Below are positions 40,369-52,376 of a stretch of DNA of 64,000 bases, one piece after another. Position 1 is the stretch's first letter. Each line of letters opens with the position of its first letter. The DNA comes from Mycobacterium sp. DL592 (lineage in GTDB: Bacteria; Actinomycetota; Actinomycetes; Mycobacteriales; Mycobacteriaceae), in assembly GCF_011694515.1 (NCBI RefSeq), contig NZ_CP050192.1, forward strand, positions 3,221,301 to 3,285,300, in the 5' to 3' direction. Position numbers and translations under genes: made by a program. The notes below the pieces were generated by a model. That model worked only from the letters and a program-made list of their open reading frames with translations. It was not told where the DNA came from and did not search any database.

Positions 40369-41478
40369 TCACCTCGGGTCAAGCGCCCGCAGCACGTCGG
40401 CCACCAGGTCGTCGGTGTCCTCGATACCTGCCGAGATCCGGGCGAAACCGTCGCTGACCGGGTCACCCCAGCGGGCCCGGCGGTCCACCGAGGTGTGCAG
40501 CCCGCCGAAGCTGGTCGAGGCCACCAGCAGCTCGCTGCGGCCCACCAGGTCGTGGACGGCCTGCGCGTCGGCGAGCTCCACGCTCACCAGCCCACCGAAG
40601 TGGCGCATCTGCGCGGCGGCCGCCGGGTACGACGGGTCCTCCGGCAAGCCCGGGTAGCGCACCGCACGCACCGCGGGATGGCTGCGCAGCGCGGCGGCCA
40701 GGGCCAGCGCGTTCTGGCACTGGCGGCCGAAGCGCAGACCCACACTTCCGATGCTGCGCAGCACCAGCCAGGCCTCGAAGGCGCCCAGGATGGCGCCGGA
40801 GAGCAGGCGCTCGCGTTCCACCGCGGCCATCAGCTCGGGCTGGCTGCCCGCGGCATAGCCGGCCAGCAGATCGCTGTGGCCGGCCAGGGCCTTGGTGGCG
40901 CTGGACACCACGAGGTCGGCGCCCAGCGACAGCGGCTGCTGGCCCAGCGGCGTCGCGGTGGTGTTGTCGACCACCAGCCGCGCGCCTCGCCGGCGACAGA
41001 TCCCGGCCAGCCGATGCAGGTCGACCACGTCGAGGTTGGGGTTGGTCGGGGTCTCGGCCAGCACCGCATCCGCCTGCTCGGCCGCCTCGTAGATCAACGC
41101 CGCCGACGCTTCCCGCACGATAATGCCCAGGGGCGCAAGGCTTTCAGCTGCAAATCGGCGGACCTGGTAGTACCCGTCGGCGGGCACCACCAGCACCGAA
41201 CCCGGCTTGGTCACCACTCGCAGCGCAGCGGTGATCGCCGCCATCCCGGAACTGAAGCTCAGTGCGGCGGTGGCGCCTTCGAGTTGGGCGAGAGCCGACT
41301 CGAGTTGCCGCCAGCTCGGATTGGAGCTGCGCCCGTAGGTGTCCGGCTCGCTGCCCTCATCGGGCGACAGGTGGAACGCCGAGGCCGGTACCGGGCCGGG
41401 GCTCACCGGCTGCCCCGGAACAGCTTCGGCACCAACCGCTTTCACCGCACGTGTGGAATCGCCGTAACCGTCGACCAT
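40369..41478 (-). CDS. PLP-dependent trans-sulfuration enzyme, cystathionine gamma-lyase-like
   Basis: A Cys/Met-metabolism PLP enzyme of 369 aa. Signatures: DTYGRSSNPSWRQLE, SFSSGMAAITAAL, the PLP lysine in SSATKALAGHSDLLAGY (about 195), and ETPTNPNLDVVDL. The usual arginine-rich C-terminal part is LHTSVDRRARWG. ATG 41478 lies 4 nt after the gpsA stop codon; the longer open frame lies inside gpsA. It probably cleaves or forms cystathionine-type thioethers, but gamma-lyase, gamma-synthase and beta-lyase members are hard to tell apart. Confidence 0.85.
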   Translation of the reverse strand: MVDGYGDSTRAVKAVGAEAVPGQPVSPGPVPASAFHLSPDEGSEPDTYGRSSNPSWRQLESALAQLEGATAALSFSSGMAAITAALRVVTKPGSVLVVPADGYYQVRRFAAESLAPLGIIVREASAALIYEAAEQADAVLAETPTNPNLDVVDLHRLAGICRRRGARLVVDNTTATPLGQQPLSLGADLVVSSATKALAGHSDLLAGYAAGSQPELMAAVERERLLSGAILGAFEAWLVLRSIGSVGLRFGRQCQNALALAAALRSHPAVRAVRYPGLPEDPSYPAAAAQMRHFGGLVSVELADAQAVHDLVGRSELLVASTSFGGLHTSVDRRARWGDPVSDGFARISAGIEDTDDLVADVLRALDPR

Positions 41479-41482
41479 CGCC

Positions 41483-43285
<1,803 letters not shown>

Positions 43286-43347
43286 ACTGCAGTTGACTTT
43301 GAGCGGCAGGCGTCCGCGCCCCGCGCAGATGAGGGATGATCGCTGAT

Positions 43348-45501
43348 GTGACCGATACGGAAGCAGAACCGAGATCCACGGACGACGACTGGCAGCCGGG
43401 AGAGACACCGGACGCCCCGCCCGCGGCCACCGCGGCGGCGGTGGACGACGCTCTGCCCGAGGACCGCTACCTCAACCGCGAACTGAGCTGGCTGGATTTC
43501 AATGCCCGGGTGCTGGCGCTGGCCGCCGACACCTCGATGCCACTGCTGGAGCGCGCGAAGTTCCTGGCGATCTTCGCCTCCAATCTCGACGAGTTCTACA
43601 TGGTCCGCGTCGCGGGACTCAAGCGACGCGACGAGATGGGCCTGTCGGTCCGCTCGGCCGACGGATTGACACCCCGCGAGCAGTTGCGCCGTATCGGTGA
43701 CCGCACCCGGCAGATTTCCCTGCGCCACGCCCAGGTTTTCCTGGAATCGGTCCGGCCCGGCCTAGCCGAAGAGGGCATCCACATCGTCACGTGGAATGAA
43801 CTGAGCGAGGCCGATCGCGCCGATCTATCGAAGTACTTTCACGACCAGGTTTTCCCGGTCCTCACGCCGCTGGCCGTCGATCCGGCGCACCCGTTCCCGT
43901 TCGTCAGCGGCCTGAGCCTGAACCTCGCCGTCGCCGTCCGCTCACCCGAGGACGGCGGCGAGCACTTCGCCCGGGTCAAGGTGCCCGACAACGTGGATCG
44001 CTTCGTCGTGCTCAAGAGCGCCGATCCGGAGGACAAGTCGGTTCGGTTCCTGCCCATGGAAGAGCTCATCGCGGCGTTCCTTCCGGTGTTGTTCCCGGGC
44101 ATGGAAATCGTGGAGCAGCACGCCTTCCGGATCACGCGCAACGCCGACATGGATGTCGAGGACCGCGACGAAGACCTGCTGCAGGCTCTGGAGCGGGAAC
44201 TGGCACGGCGACGGTTCGGGCCGCCGGTGCGGCTCGAGGTCGCCGACGACATGACCGAGCACATGCTCGAATTGCTGCTGCGTGAATTGGACGTCCATCC
44301 CGGAGATGTGGTGGAGGTGCCGGGCCTGCTGGATCTTTCGGCGCTGTGGCAGGTCTACGGCGTCGACCGCCCCGCACTCAAGGACCGCCCGTTCGTGCCG
44401 GCCACCCACCAGGCCTTCGGTGAGCGCGAAACCCCGAAGAGCATCTTCTCGACACTGCGTGACGGCGACGTGCTGGTGCATCACCCGTACCACTCGTTCT
44501 CGACGAGCGTGCAGCGGTTCATCGAGCAGGCCGCCGCGGATCCGAATGTGCTGGCCATCAAGCAGACTCTGTATCGGACCTCCGGTGACTCCCCGATCGT
44601 CAACGCCCTGATCGAGGCTGCCGCCGCAGGTAAGCAGGTGGTTGCGCTGGTGGAGCTCAAGGCACGCTTCGACGAGCAGGCCAATATCAAGTGGGCCCGC
44701 GCCTTGGAAGATGCTGGCGTGCATGTGGTCTACGGGCTGATCGGGCTCAAGACCCACTGCAAGACCTGCCTGGTGGTCCGCCGCGAAGGCTCGACGATCC
44801 GCCGTTACTGCCACATCGGCACCGGCAATTACAACCCGAAGACGGCCCGGCTTTACGAGGACGTCGGCTTGCTGACGGCCTCGCCCGACATCGGGGCCGA
44901 CCTGACCGACCTGTTCAACTCGCTGACCGGCTACTCGCGCAAGGTGAGCTACCGCAACCTGCTGGTGGCTCCGCACGGTGTTCGGCGGGGCATTGTCGAA
45001 CGCATCGATCGCGAGATCGAAGCACACCGTGCCGCAGGCAACGGCCGGATCCGCCTGAAGGCCAACGCCCTTGTCGACGAGCAGGTTATCGATGCGCTCT
45101 ACCGCGCCTCGCAGAACGGCGTGCGGGTCGAGATCGTCGTGCGCGGGATCTGTGCGCTCAAACCGGGTGTCGAGGGTTTCTCCGAGAACATCGTCGTGCG
45201 GTCGATTCTCGGCCAGTTCCTGGAACACTCGCGGATTTTCCACTTCAATGCCATCAACGAGTTCTTCATCGGCAGCGCCGACATGATGCACCGCAACCTC
45301 GACCGTCGCGTCGAGGTGCTGGCTCAGGTGAAGGATCCACGCCTCACCGGATATCTCGACGAGATCTTCGAGTCGGCGATGGACCCGTCGACCCGATGCT
45401 GGGAACTCGGATCCGACGGCAGCTGGACGGCGTCACCACAGGACGGTCGCCAGGTCCGCGACCACCAAGTGTGGCTGATGGAACTCCATCGGCAGCGCTG
45501 A
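43348..45501 (+). CDS. ppk1: polyphosphate kinase 1
   Basis: Ppk1 makes inorganic polyphosphate from ATP. The protein has [16 protein letters not shown] (N domain, about 35), [21 protein letters not shown], the autophosphorylated histidine in [14 protein letters not shown] and the second conserved histidine in [11 protein letters not shown], with [16 protein letters not shown] towards the end. GTG 43348 has GAGGG about 12 nt upstream; ATG 43336 would add four residues and overlap that site. It is followed by mutT1 after 69 nt on the same strand. Confidence 0.96.
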   Translation: MTDTEAEPRSTDDDWQPGETPDAPPAATAAAVDDALPEDRYLNRELSWLDFNARVLALAADTSMPLLERAKFLAIFASNLDEFYMVRVAGLKRRDEMGLSVRSADGLTPREQLRRIGDRTRQISLRHAQVFLESVRPGLAEEGIHIVTWNELSEADRADLSKYFHDQVFPVLTPLAVDPAHPFPFVSGLSLNLAVAVRSPEDGGEHFARVKVPDNVDRFVVLKSADPEDKSVRFLPMEELIAAFLPVLFPGMEIVEQHAFRITRNADMDVEDRDEDLLQALERELARRRFGPPVRLEVADDMTEHMLELLLRELDVHPGDVVEVPGLLDLSALWQVYGVDRPALKDRPFVPATHQAFGERETPKSIFSTLRDGDVLVHHPYHSFSTSVQRFIEQAAADPNVLAIKQTLYRTSGDSPIVNALIEAAAAGKQVVALVELKARFDEQANIKWARALEDAGVHVVYGLIGLKTHCKTCLVVRREGSTIRRYCHIGTGNYNPKTARLYEDVGLLTASPDIGADLTDLFNSLTGYSRKVSYRNLLVAPHGVRRGIVERIDREIEAHRAAGNGRIRLKANALVDEQVIDALYRASQNGVRVEIVVRGICALKPGVEGFSENIVVRSILGQFLEHSRIFHFNAINEFFIGSADMMHRNLDRRVEVLAQVKDPRLTGYLDEIFESAMDPSTRCWELGSDGSWTASPQDGRQVRDHQVWLMELHRQR

Positions 45502-45570
45502 GAGCACCTTCCATTGCAGCCGGCAGGTTCTGCCCCGCGGCGGGACCCGAATTGACTTGTGGGAGTTGAA

Positions 45571-46539
45571 GTGGCCAAGGGGACGTCACGCAGCGACACG
45601 AAGACCAGATCGGCGAAGAATGTTTCGACTAAGAAGGGCAAGCCTGCCCAGCGCGTAATCGCTGCGGGAGCCGTGCTCTGGCGGCCGGATCCCGAGACCG
45701 GCGAGACGCGCCTCGCGGTGATCCACCGCCCGCGCTATGACGACTGGTCGCTGCCCAAGGGCAAGCTCGACGCCGGCGAGAACGAACCGGCGGCGGCGGT
45801 ACGCGAGATCTGGGAAGAGACCGGGCAGCGGTCACACCTGGGCCGTTGGCTGACCGAGGTGAGTTATCCCATCCCCGAAGGCATCAAGGTGGTGCACTAC
45901 TGGGCGGCCCGCGCTGTCGGGGGTGAGTTCACTCCCGGCGACGAAGTCGACCGGCTGGAGTGGCTCTCACCGGAGGACGCCTCCGAACGGCTCACCTATC
46001 CGCATGACCGCGACGTGCTCAAGAAGTTCGCCGAACATCCCGCTGACACCCAGACGGTGTTGATCGTGCGGCACGCGACTGCCGGGGTGAAGTCCCGCTA
46101 CAAGGGTGACGACCGGAGCCGGCCCTTGGACAAGAACGGTCGCGCGCAGGCCGAATCGTTGGTCGCGCAGTTGATGGCGTTCGGGCCCACCGTCATCCAT
46201 GCCGCCGACCGGGCCCGCTGCATGCAGACCGTCGAACCCTTGGCACAAGAACTCGGTGTCTCGATCATCAAAGAGGCCGACCTCACCGAAGAGGCCTACG
46301 CGGAGGACCCGAAGGCCGCACGGAATCGAGTGCTCGACATCGTCGCCCGCGGCGGCACCCCGGTGATCTGCACACAGGGCAAAGTAATTCCGTATCTGCT
46401 GGCATGGTGGCGCGAGGGCGACGTCGGTAAGCCGGACAAGGTCCGCAACCGCAAGGGAAGTACCTGGGTGCTGTCGCTGTCGGGCGCCGACATCGTCGCG
46501 GCCGACTACATCGCCAGCCCGCTGGCCCGCAGAGGCTAG
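45571..46539 (+). CDS. mutT1: MutT1: NUDIX hydrolase with C-terminal histidine phosphatase domain
   Basis: This two-domain mycobacterial sanitiser hydrolyses oxidised and diadenosine nucleotides. The NUDIX box [20 protein letters not shown] continues into TGQ (about 62-84); the C-terminal domain has the phosphohistidine motif [10 protein letters not shown] (about 165) and the second histidine in the [13 protein letters not shown] region. GTG 45571 has GGGAG 5 nt upstream, so the earlier GTG at 45559 is less likely. The N-terminus is lysine/serine-rich. It follows ppk1 and is convergent with hupB across a strong terminator hairpin. Confidence 0.95.
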   Translation: MAKGTSRSDTKTRSAKNVSTKKGKPAQRVIAAGAVLWRPDPETGETRLAVIHRPRYDDWSLPKGKLDAGENEPAAAVREIWEETGQRSHLGRWLTEVSYPIPEGIKVVHYWAARAVGGEFTPGDEVDRLEWLSPEDASERLTYPHDRDVLKKFAEHPADTQTVLIVRHATAGVKSRYKGDDRSRPLDKNGRAQAESLVAQLMAFGPTVIHAADRARCMQTVEPLAQELGVSIIKEADLTEEAYAEDPKAARNRVLDIVARGGTPVICTQGKVIPYLLAWWREGDVGKPDKVRNRKGSTWVLSLSGADIVAADYIASPLARRG

Positions 46540-46565
46540 CCCGCTTTCGGACCCCGAAAACGCGA

Positions 46566-46596
46566 ATACGCCGCGGGCGCTGGGCCCGCGGCGTAT
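46566..46596. terminator. bidirectional hairpin terminator between mutT1 and hupB
   Basis: A perfect 13-bp inverted repeat (ATACGCCGCGGGC and its complement) encloses a 5-nt loop. It sits in the 70-nt gap between two convergent genes and is symmetric, so it can serve both strands. There is no T-run, as is usual for mycobacterial hairpin-only terminators. Confidence 0.75.
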
Positions 46597-46609
46597 CCGA
46601 CGGTGAACT

Positions 46610-47284
46610 TTAGCGACGGCCCTTCTTGGCCGGAGCCTTCTTGGCCGGGGCCTTCTTGGCGGGAGCGGCCTTCTTGACCGGAGCCGCCTTCTTGGCCGGA
46701 GCCTTCTTGGCAGGAGCGGCCTTCTTAGCCGGAGCGGCCTTCTTGACCGGAGCCTTCTTGGCAGGAGCGGCCTTCTTGACCGGAGCCTTCTTCGCAGGAG
46801 CGGCCTTCTTGACCGGAGCCGCCTTCTTGGCCGGAGCCTTCTTAGCCGGAGCGGCCTTCTTGACCGGAGCCTTCTTGGCAGGAGCGGCCTTCTTGACCGG
46901 AGCCTTCTTCACGACGGCCTTGCGGACCGCCTTCTTGACGGCAGCCTTCTTGACCGGGCCACCGACAGCGCCGCGCTTGACCGCAGGTCCTTCGGCCGGA
47001 AGCTTCTGCGCGCCAGAGACGACAGCCTTGAACTGAGCGCCCGGGCGGAAGGCCGGAACGGAGGTCGGCTTCACTTTCACGGTTTCACCGGTGCGCGGAT
47101 TGCGCGCAACGCGGGCGGCACGACGACGCTGTTCGAAAACACCGAAACCGGTGATGGTCACACTGTCGCCCTTGTGCACCGCGCGCACAATGGTGTCGAC
47201 GATGTTCTCGACCGCGTCAGTAGCCTGCCGACGATCCACGTTCAGCTTCGCGGTGAGAGCGTCGATCAGCTCTGCTTTGTTCAT
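46610..47284 (-). CDS. hupB: DNA-binding protein HU (HupB) with lysine-rich tail
   Basis: HupB compacts DNA and is the main mycobacterial nucleoid protein. Residues 1-90 form the HU fold ([45 protein letters not shown]). From about residue 105 to 224 the protein is a low-complexity tail of repeated [16 protein letters not shown] units, as in other mycobacteria and related to eukaryotic histone H1. ATG 47284 has AGGA 6 nt upstream. The antisense strand of the tail is a long alanine/leucine frame, which is not a gene. Tail length varies between species. Confidence 0.97.
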   Translation of the reverse strand: MNKAELIDALTAKLNVDRRQATDAVENIVDTIVRAVHKGDSVTITGFGVFEQRRRAARVARNPRTGETVKVKPTSVPAFRPGAQFKAVVSGAQKLPAEGPAVKRGAVGGPVKKAAVKKAVRKAVVKKAPVKKAAPAKKAPVKKAAPAKKAPAKKAAPVKKAAPAKKAPVKKAAPAKKAPVKKAAPAKKAAPAKKAPAKKAAPVKKAAPAKKAPAKKAPAKKGRR

Positions 47285-47412
47285 TCAAATCCTCCGAAAA
47301 CAGTGGTCCTTTCTGGACCGACTGACAAACACGGTAAACCCAAGGCCAGCAGATTTCCAAGTGCCACGCCCAATTTCAGGTATTGCTTAGGAGGATTTCA
47401 GCAAACCGGTTG

Positions 47413-47479
47413 CCGCCCTAGGGCGGTGAATCCCCGAACCGCGAACCCCCCGCCAGGGGCGGGAATTCGGCTCTCGGGG
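47413..47479 (-). terminator. tandem hairpins downstream of leuCD
   Basis: Downstream of leuD on the minus strand the DNA holds two hairpins: a 14-nt palindrome CCGCCCTAGGGCGG (47413-47426), and a two-part stem with outer CCCCGA/TCGGGG and inner CCCGCC/GGCGGG arms (47432-47479). They lie just after the leuD stop and before the hupB promoter region, so they probably end leuCD transcription. No T-run is seen. Confidence 0.5.
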
Positions 47480-47483
47480 GGTC

Positions 47484-48080
47484 TCAGGACGGGGCGACGA
47501 TGCGCGGCTTCCAGCTCGGCCGAGCTGCTTCGTAAGCCTCGATTTCTTCGAGTTTCCGCAGCGTGAGGCCTATATCGTCGAGACCCTCGAGCAGCCGCCA
47601 TGCCGTGTAATCGTCAATCGTGAACGGCACCACGGCTGTTCCGGCGGTGATATTCCGATCTTGAAGATTCACAGTGATTTCCAGCCCCGGATTCTGCTCG
47701 AGCAGCTTCCACAGCAGTTCGACGTCATCTTGGGCAACTTCGGCCGCCAACAGGCCCGCCTTGCCGGCATTGCCACGGAAGATGTCGGCGAATCGGGACG
47801 AGATGACCACTCGGAATCCGTAGTCCATGAGCGCCCAGACCGCGTGCTCCCGCGATGAGCCGGTGCCGAAATCGGGGCCGGCGACCAACACTGAGCCCCG
47901 GTCGAATGGACTCAGATTGAGGATAAATGACGGATCGTTGCGCCATGCGGCGAAAAGTCCGTCCTCGAAACCAGTTCGGGTGACCCGCTTCAAATACACC
48001 GCCGGAATGATCTGGTCGGTGTCGACATTGGACCGTCGCAACGGAACGCCGATGCCGGTATGGGTGTGAAAGGCATCCAT
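47484..48080 (-). CDS. leuD: 3-isopropylmalate dehydratase small subunit
   Basis: LeuD is the small subunit of isopropylmalate isomerase, acting with LeuC in leucine synthesis. The 198-aa protein shows [23 protein letters not shown], the swivel-domain motif [19 protein letters not shown] and [14 protein letters not shown] 48080 has AAGGAG 6 nt before it, 19 nt after leuC, so the two are one operon. Standard length. Confidence 0.97.
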   Translation of the reverse strand: MDAFHTHTGIGVPLRRSNVDTDQIIPAVYLKRVTRTGFEDGLFAAWRNDPSFILNLSPFDRGSVLVAGPDFGTGSSREHAVWALMDYGFRVVISSRFADIFRGNAGKAGLLAAEVAQDDVELLWKLLEQNPGLEITVNLQDRNITAGTAVVPFTIDDYTAWRLLEGLDDIGLTLRKLEEIEAYEAARPSWKPRIVAPS

Positions 48081-48099
48081 CGTGTTCTCCTTAGCAGGG

Positions 48100-49533
48100 C
48101 TAGTTTTCGAGATCAGCGGGCGAGGACAGCGTGCCGCGCACCGCGGTGGCGGCGGCGACAGCAGGCGAAACCAGGTGCGTGCGGCTGCCCTTGCCCTGCC
48201 TGCCTTCGAAGTTCCGGTTCGACGTCGAGGCGCAACGCTCGCCCGGCGCCAGCTGATCGGGGTTCATTCCCAAACACATCGAGCAGCCCGCCTGACGCCA
48301 TTCGGCGCCTGCGGCGGTGAAGATCTCGCCGAGGCCTTCGGATTCGGCCTGGGCACGCACCCGCATCGAGCCGGGCACAACCAGCATCCGCACGCCGTCG
48401 GCGACCTTGCGGCCGCGCAGCACTTCGGCGACTGCCCGCAGATCCTCGATCCGGCCATTCGTGCACGAGCCGACGAATACGGCGTCGACAGCCACCTCGC
48501 GCATCGGGGTACCCGGTCGAAGGTCCATGTATGCCAAAGCCTTCTCGGCTGATTGCCGCTCGGAATCGGCCATCAACTCCGGGTCGGGCACCGACGCGGA
48601 CAGCGGGACGCCCTGACCGGGATTGGTACCCCACGTCACGAACGGGCTCAGTGTCGTCGCGTCGATGTAGACCTCGGTGTCGAATTCGGCCCCGGGGTCG
48701 GTCTTCAGCTTCTCCCAAGCATCCACCGCGGCATCCCAATCCGCGCCGGTCGGCGCGTACGGGCGGCCACGCAGGAACTCGTAGGTGACCTCGTCGGGAG
48801 CGACCAGGCCGGCGCGTGCACCCGCCTCGATGCTCATATTGCAGACCGTCATGCGGCCTTCCATCGACAGCGATTCGATGGTGCTGCCCCGATATTCGAT
48901 GACATAGCCCTGGCCGCCGCCGGTGCCGATCTTGGCGATAACGGCCAGGATGATGTCCTTGGCCGTCACCCCGGGCGGCAGCTGACCGTCGACGTTGACC
49001 GCCATGGTCTTGAACGGACGCAACGGAAGTGTCTGTGTCGCCAGCACATGCTCGACCTCCGAGGTGCCGATTCCCATCGCGATGGCGCCGAACGCGCCAT
49101 GGGTGGAGGTGTGGCTGTCGCCACAAACGATCGTCATGCCGGGCTGGGTGAGGCCGAGTTGCGGTCCCATCACGTGCACGATGCCTTGTTCCGCGTCGCC
49201 CATCCGGTGCAACCGGATGCCGAACTCAGCGCAGTTGTGTCGCAGGGTGTCGACCTGGGTGCGCGAGATCGGGTCGGCGATCGGCTTGTCGATGTCGACC
49301 GTGGGCACGTTGTGGTCCTCGGTGGCGATCGTCAGATCCGGGCGGTGCACCGGCCGTCCGGCCAACCGGAGGCCGTCGAAAGCCTGCGGGCTGGTCACCT
49401 CGTGGACGAGGTGGAGATCGATATAGATCAGATCGGGTTCACGCGAGCCGCCAGTGCCCGTGCCGGGGACCACCACATGGTCGTCCCACACCTTCTCGGG
49501 CAGCGTTCTGGGCTTGTCGGTCTGGGCCATCAC
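48100..49533 (-). CDS. leuC: 3-isopropylmalate dehydratase large subunit
   Basis: LeuC carries the 4Fe-4S cluster that isomerises 2- and 3-isopropylmalate. The 477-aa protein has [19 protein letters not shown], the cluster cysteine in [13 protein letters not shown] and the pair in [16 protein letters not shown] 49533 has GGAGGA 8 nt before it; ATG 49530 is an alternative. The gene is divergent from an IclR-type regulator with only 73 nt between starts, typical of leuCD controlled by NdgR/LeuR-type proteins. Confidence 0.97.
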   Translation of the reverse strand: MMAQTDKPRTLPEKVWDDHVVVPGTGTGGSREPDLIYIDLHLVHEVTSPQAFDGLRLAGRPVHRPDLTIATEDHNVPTVDIDKPIADPISRTQVDTLRHNCAEFGIRLHRMGDAEQGIVHVMGPQLGLTQPGMTIVCGDSHTSTHGAFGAIAMGIGTSEVEHVLATQTLPLRPFKTMAVNVDGQLPPGVTAKDIILAVIAKIGTGGGQGYVIEYRGSTIESLSMEGRMTVCNMSIEAGARAGLVAPDEVTYEFLRGRPYAPTGADWDAAVDAWEKLKTDPGAEFDTEVYIDATTLSPFVTWGTNPGQGVPLSASVPDPELMADSERQSAEKALAYMDLRPGTPMREVAVDAVFVGSCTNGRIEDLRAVAEVLRGRKVADGVRMLVVPGSMRVRAQAESEGLGEIFTAAGAEWRQAGCSMCLGMNPDQLAPGERCASTSNRNFEGRQGKGSRTHLVSPAVAAATAVRGTLSSPADLEN

Positions 49534-49576
49534 TTCTCGATTCCTCCGTCGGCCGCTCCAGGGCGGAAGCTAGCCA

Positions 49577-49616
49577 TCTCACATTTCGGGACGTTAGTAT
49601 CTCGATATGAGACAGG
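49577..49616. promoter_or_regulatory. candidate IclR operators in the leuC-iclR gap
   Basis: The gap holds CATCTCACAT, then TATCTCGATATGAGAC, which includes the inverted TCTC/GAGA half-sites separated by GATAT. Copies of ATCTC recur. These are close to both start codons, the usual position for NdgR/AreB-type control of leuCD. No consensus was computed. Confidence 0.35.
49595..49600 (+). promoter_or_regulatory. -10 element for leaderless iclR transcript
   Basis: TAGTAT is followed by 6 nt and then the ATG at 49607, so the transcript would start on the initiator codon. There is no Shine-Dalgarno. Overlap with the TCTC/GAGA sites would let the regulator repress itself. Confidence 0.45.
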
Positions 49617-50308
49617 ATAGCGGCATCGGCGTGCTCGACAAAGCGGTGGGCGTGCTGCATTCGATTGCCGAGTCACCCTGCGGGCTCGCCGAACTCTGCG
49701 AGCGCACCGGGCTGCCGCGCGCAACGGCCCATCGGCTGGCCGCCGGACTAGAAGTGCACCGTCTGCTGGCCCGCGACAGCGCCGGGCGCTGGCGGCTGGG
49801 ACCGGCACTGAGCGAACTGGCCGCACAGGTCAACGATCCCCTGCTGGCCGCGGGCGCCGCCGTTCTGCCCAGGCTGCGGGAGATCACCGGCGAGAGCGTG
49901 CAGCTGTACCGCCTCGAGGGCACCACGCGGGTGTGCATCGCAGCCCTGGAACCGCCTGCGGGCCTTCGCGATACGGTTCCGGTCGGGGCCCGCCTGCCGC
50001 TGACGGCCGGCTCCGGGGCCAAAGTGCTGCTGGCCTACAGCGACACCGCCACCCAGCAGGCCGTGCTCCCATCGGCGAAGTTCACCGAGCGGACCCTGGC
50101 CGAGGTACGCCGCCGCGGCTGGGCGCAGAGCGCGGCCGAACGCGAGCCCGGAGTGGCCAGTGTCTCTGCGCCGGTTCGCGATCGCAGCGGCGCGGTCATC
50201 GCGGCGGTGTCGGTTTCCGGGCCGATCGACCGGATGGGCCGGCGTCCGGGCGCACGCTGGGCGGCCGACCTGTTGTCCGCCGCCGAGGCGCTCACCCGCC
50301 GTTTGTGA
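49607..50308 (+). CDS. IclR family transcriptional regulator (NdgR/LeuR-like)
   Basis: The 233-aa protein has an N-terminal winged helix-turn-helix (LAELCERTGLPRATAHRLAAGLE, about 22-44) and the C-terminal IclR effector domain with VQLYRLEGTTRVCIAALEP and LPLTAGSGAKVLLAY. Orthologues (NdgR, AreB, Rv2989) bind upstream of leuC in actinobacteria and link leucine synthesis to amino-acid supply. The divergent position with 73 nt to leuC supports the same role. The likely leaderless ATG is 49607. Confidence 0.88.
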   Translation: MRQDSGIGVLDKAVGVLHSIAESPCGLAELCERTGLPRATAHRLAAGLEVHRLLARDSAGRWRLGPALSELAAQVNDPLLAAGAAVLPRLREITGESVQLYRLEGTTRVCIAALEPPAGLRDTVPVGARLPLTAGSGAKVLLAYSDTATQQAVLPSAKFTERTLAEVRRRGWAQSAAEREPGVASVSAPVRDRSGAVIAAVSVSGPIDRMGRRPGARWAADLLSAAEALTRRL

Positions 50309-50352
50309 TCTCTGTGCAACGGCCGGTGAGCCACCTGCCACACTGACAGGCC

Positions 50353-50850
50353 ATGGGAACCAACCAGCGCAACCAGATCGTGATGACCGACGAGGAGATC
50401 GTCGACTTCGTCAACCGCAGCCGCACCGGCACGATGGCCACCATCGGACCTGACGGCCAGCCGCACCTGGTGGCGATGTGGTACGGCGTGATCGACGGCG
50501 AGATCTGGGTCGAGACCAAGGCCAAGTCGCAGAAGACGGTGAACCTGCGCCGCAACCCTCGGGTCAGTTTCCTGATCGAGGACGGCATGACCTACGACAC
50601 CCTGCGCGGTGTGGCGTTCGAGGGTACCGCCGAGATCGTGGACGACCCGGACACCATCTTCAAGGTCGGGGTCAACGTGTGGGAGCGCTACAACGGGCCC
50701 TACACCGACGAGCTCAAGCCGGCCGTCGACATGATGATGAACAAACGGATCGCGGTGCGGATCGTCACCAACCGCACCCGCTCGTGGGATCACCGCAAGC
50801 TCGGCATGCCGGCGATGCCGATCGCCGGTTCCACCGCGCCCGGGCAGTAG
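50353..50850 (+). CDS. PPOX-fold flavin/F420-binding protein (Rv2991-like)
   Basis: The 165-aa split-barrel protein belongs to the pyridoxamine-phosphate-oxidase/FDOR-B superfamily, which in mycobacteria uses flavin or F420. It shows FVNRSRTGTMATIGPDGQPHLVAMWYGVIDGE, KAKSQKTVNLRRNPRVSFLIEDG and ends in RTRSWDHRKLG. Rv2991 has closely similar residues as I recall. ATG 50353 is 44 nt after the regulator gene on the same strand. The substrate is not known; F420 is plausible because fbiD lies in the window. Confidence 0.85.
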   Translation: MGTNQRNQIVMTDEEIVDFVNRSRTGTMATIGPDGQPHLVAMWYGVIDGEIWVETKAKSQKTVNLRRNPRVSFLIEDGMTYDTLRGVAFEGTAEIVDDPDTIFKVGVNVWERYNGPYTDELKPAVDMMMNKRIAVRIVTNRTRSWDHRKLGMPAMPIAGSTAPGQ

Positions 50851-50858
50851 GCAGGCCG

Positions 50859-52376
50859 TCACGAGCGCCGCCCGTAGCGGTCGCCTCCCCACCGGAAACT
50901 GTTGACATACTTGCCCATGTCCATGGCGAGTTCCATGTTGGCCCCCGAGGGGTGGCCTGTCCCGTAATCCGGGCTGAACTCGTGGTAGGGCCCCGCGGCA
51001 GCCGCGATCAGCGCGTAGTCGTGCTTGACCGCGGCCATGACGATCACCCGCAGCCTGGTGAACGACGCCGCCGAGTCGCGCGAGTAGACGTCGGCGATGA
51101 CGCCGTAGCCCGGCTGGTAACCGACTGATGCGTTGGGGATTTCGTAGCTGACGGACGCATCCGGGTACTTGCTGCGCAGTACCTGCTCGACGATCTGCCG
51201 GGGATCGCGACCGTCGGCGTGCTCACCGAAGAGCAGCATGGTCCCCGTGTCGCCGCCGGTGTACTTCAGTTTCACACCCTGCAGTCCATCCGGGTCGAAA
51301 CTCACGTCGTAGGCCGAACCCTTGTCTGGATAGGCCACCGAGAACGCACCGTTGTCCCCGCTGTAGCGCGGGTTTGTCTCCACCGGCGTGCCCAGCGGCG
51401 GCCGCCCGCAGTCCGGCGGACACACGTACGCCTTGGCCACCGGGGTGATGAGCGCCGAGGTGCCCCCGCCCGCGGCGGCCACGACGCCGAGGATCGCCGC
51501 CAACGGCGCCAGGACGGCGACGTAGTTGGTGCGACGCGGGTTCGGGCTCGCCAGCTCGATGGCGCCGTCCCGCGTCGCTGCGTTAACGGCGAACCGCAGC
51601 GCGATCACAGCCACCACCGCAATGAGCAGTTGCACGGCAATGTAGACCCGCAATGGCAGCGGAGCGACGTCGACCAAACCCAGCGCGGTCACCACGCACA
51701 CCGCCACCGCCAGCGAGACGGCCACGACCCTGCGGTGGCGCTGCGCGTCGTCGGCGGGGCGCCACAGCGCGATACCGACGATTCCGCCGACGGCCAGACA
51801 CGACACCGCCCACGCCACGCCTTCGACGACCGCCTCGGCCAGCAGGCTCGTCGCCGACTGATCGTGTGCGACCACACCCATCGCCAGCTGCGGCACCAAC
51901 AGAGTGGCGGTGGCAGCGGAGTTGAAAGCCGACGCCCCGAGCGCCCCGATGGCGAAGCCGTACAACGGCGCCCGGGCACACCGGTCGAGCGCCCGCACCA
52001 CCGCAGCGGGAACGATCATCAACAGCGCGCCGCTGATCGGAACGGCGATGCCGGCCACCAGCACGTGGCGAAGATTGGTCTGCGAGCCGAGCGCGGCACC
52101 GTAGGCCTGGGCGACGATCGGGCCGACGACCACCGCCCACCCCACGCCCAATCCGAGGCCGACGACGACCGTGACCACGATGTCGCGCACCCCGGGCCGG
52201 ATCTGCCACACATAAAGGCCGAACAGCATCGTCAGGCCGAACGAGGCGATCGTGATCATGGGCGCCTGCCATCGCAGCAGAGCAAGGCCCACCAGTACCG
52301 CCACCAGAAGCAGCAGTGCGACACCGAAACTCCTACGCCCGCCCGGGGAGAGCTGCGGGAAGAGGGAACTCGTCAT
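50859..52376 (-). CDS. uncharacterised polytopic membrane protein with extracellular C-terminal domain
   Basis: The 505-aa protein has about ten hydrophobic segments in residues 15-310, then an extracytoplasmic-like domain from about 320 (AYVCPPDCGRPPLGTPVE, then CPPDC cysteines) to 505. The hydrophobic part includes APLYGFAIGALGASAFN, which is reminiscent of the PrsW protease region, but the expected catalytic glutamates were not found, so no family is assigned. It overlaps the S53 protease gene by 4 nt (stop into start), so the two are expressed together. ATG 52376 start. No homologue is recalled at this place in M. tuberculosis. Confidence 0.7.
   Translation of the reverse strand: MTSSLFPQLSPGGRRSFGVALLLLVAVLVGLALLRWQAPMITIASFGLTMLFGLYVWQIRPGVRDIVVTVVVGLGLGVGWAVVVGPIVAQAYGAALGSQTNLRHVLVAGIAVPISGALLMIVPAAVVRALDRCARAPLYGFAIGALGASAFNSAATATLLVPQLAMGVVAHDQSATSLLAEAVVEGVAWAVSCLAVGGIVGIALWRPADDAQRHRRVVAVSLAVAVCVVTALGLVDVAPLPLRVYIAVQLLIAVVAVIALRFAVNAATRDGAIELASPNPRRTNYVAVLAPLAAILGVVAAAGGGTSALITPVAKAYVCPPDCGRPPLGTPVETNPRYSGDNGAFSVAYPDKGSAYDVSFDPDGLQGVKLKYTGGDTGTMLLFGEHADGRDPRQIVEQVLRSKYPDASVSYEIPNASVGYQPGYGVIADVYSRDSAASFTRLRVIVMAAVKHDYALIAAAAGPYHEFSPDYGTGHPSGANMELAMDMGKYVNSFRWGGDRYGRRS

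Noticed and set aside
46620..46915. Direct repeats that look like a small tandem array or CRISPR.
   Set aside because: The repeats are codons of the hupB tail, have no spacers of unique sequence and keep the protein frame.
46626..47036. A 136-codon plus-strand frame of repeated alanine/leucine/phenylalanine units.
   Set aside because: It is the mirror of the lysine/alanine/proline tail of hupB read on the other strand. Periodic codons create a long open frame without a gene.
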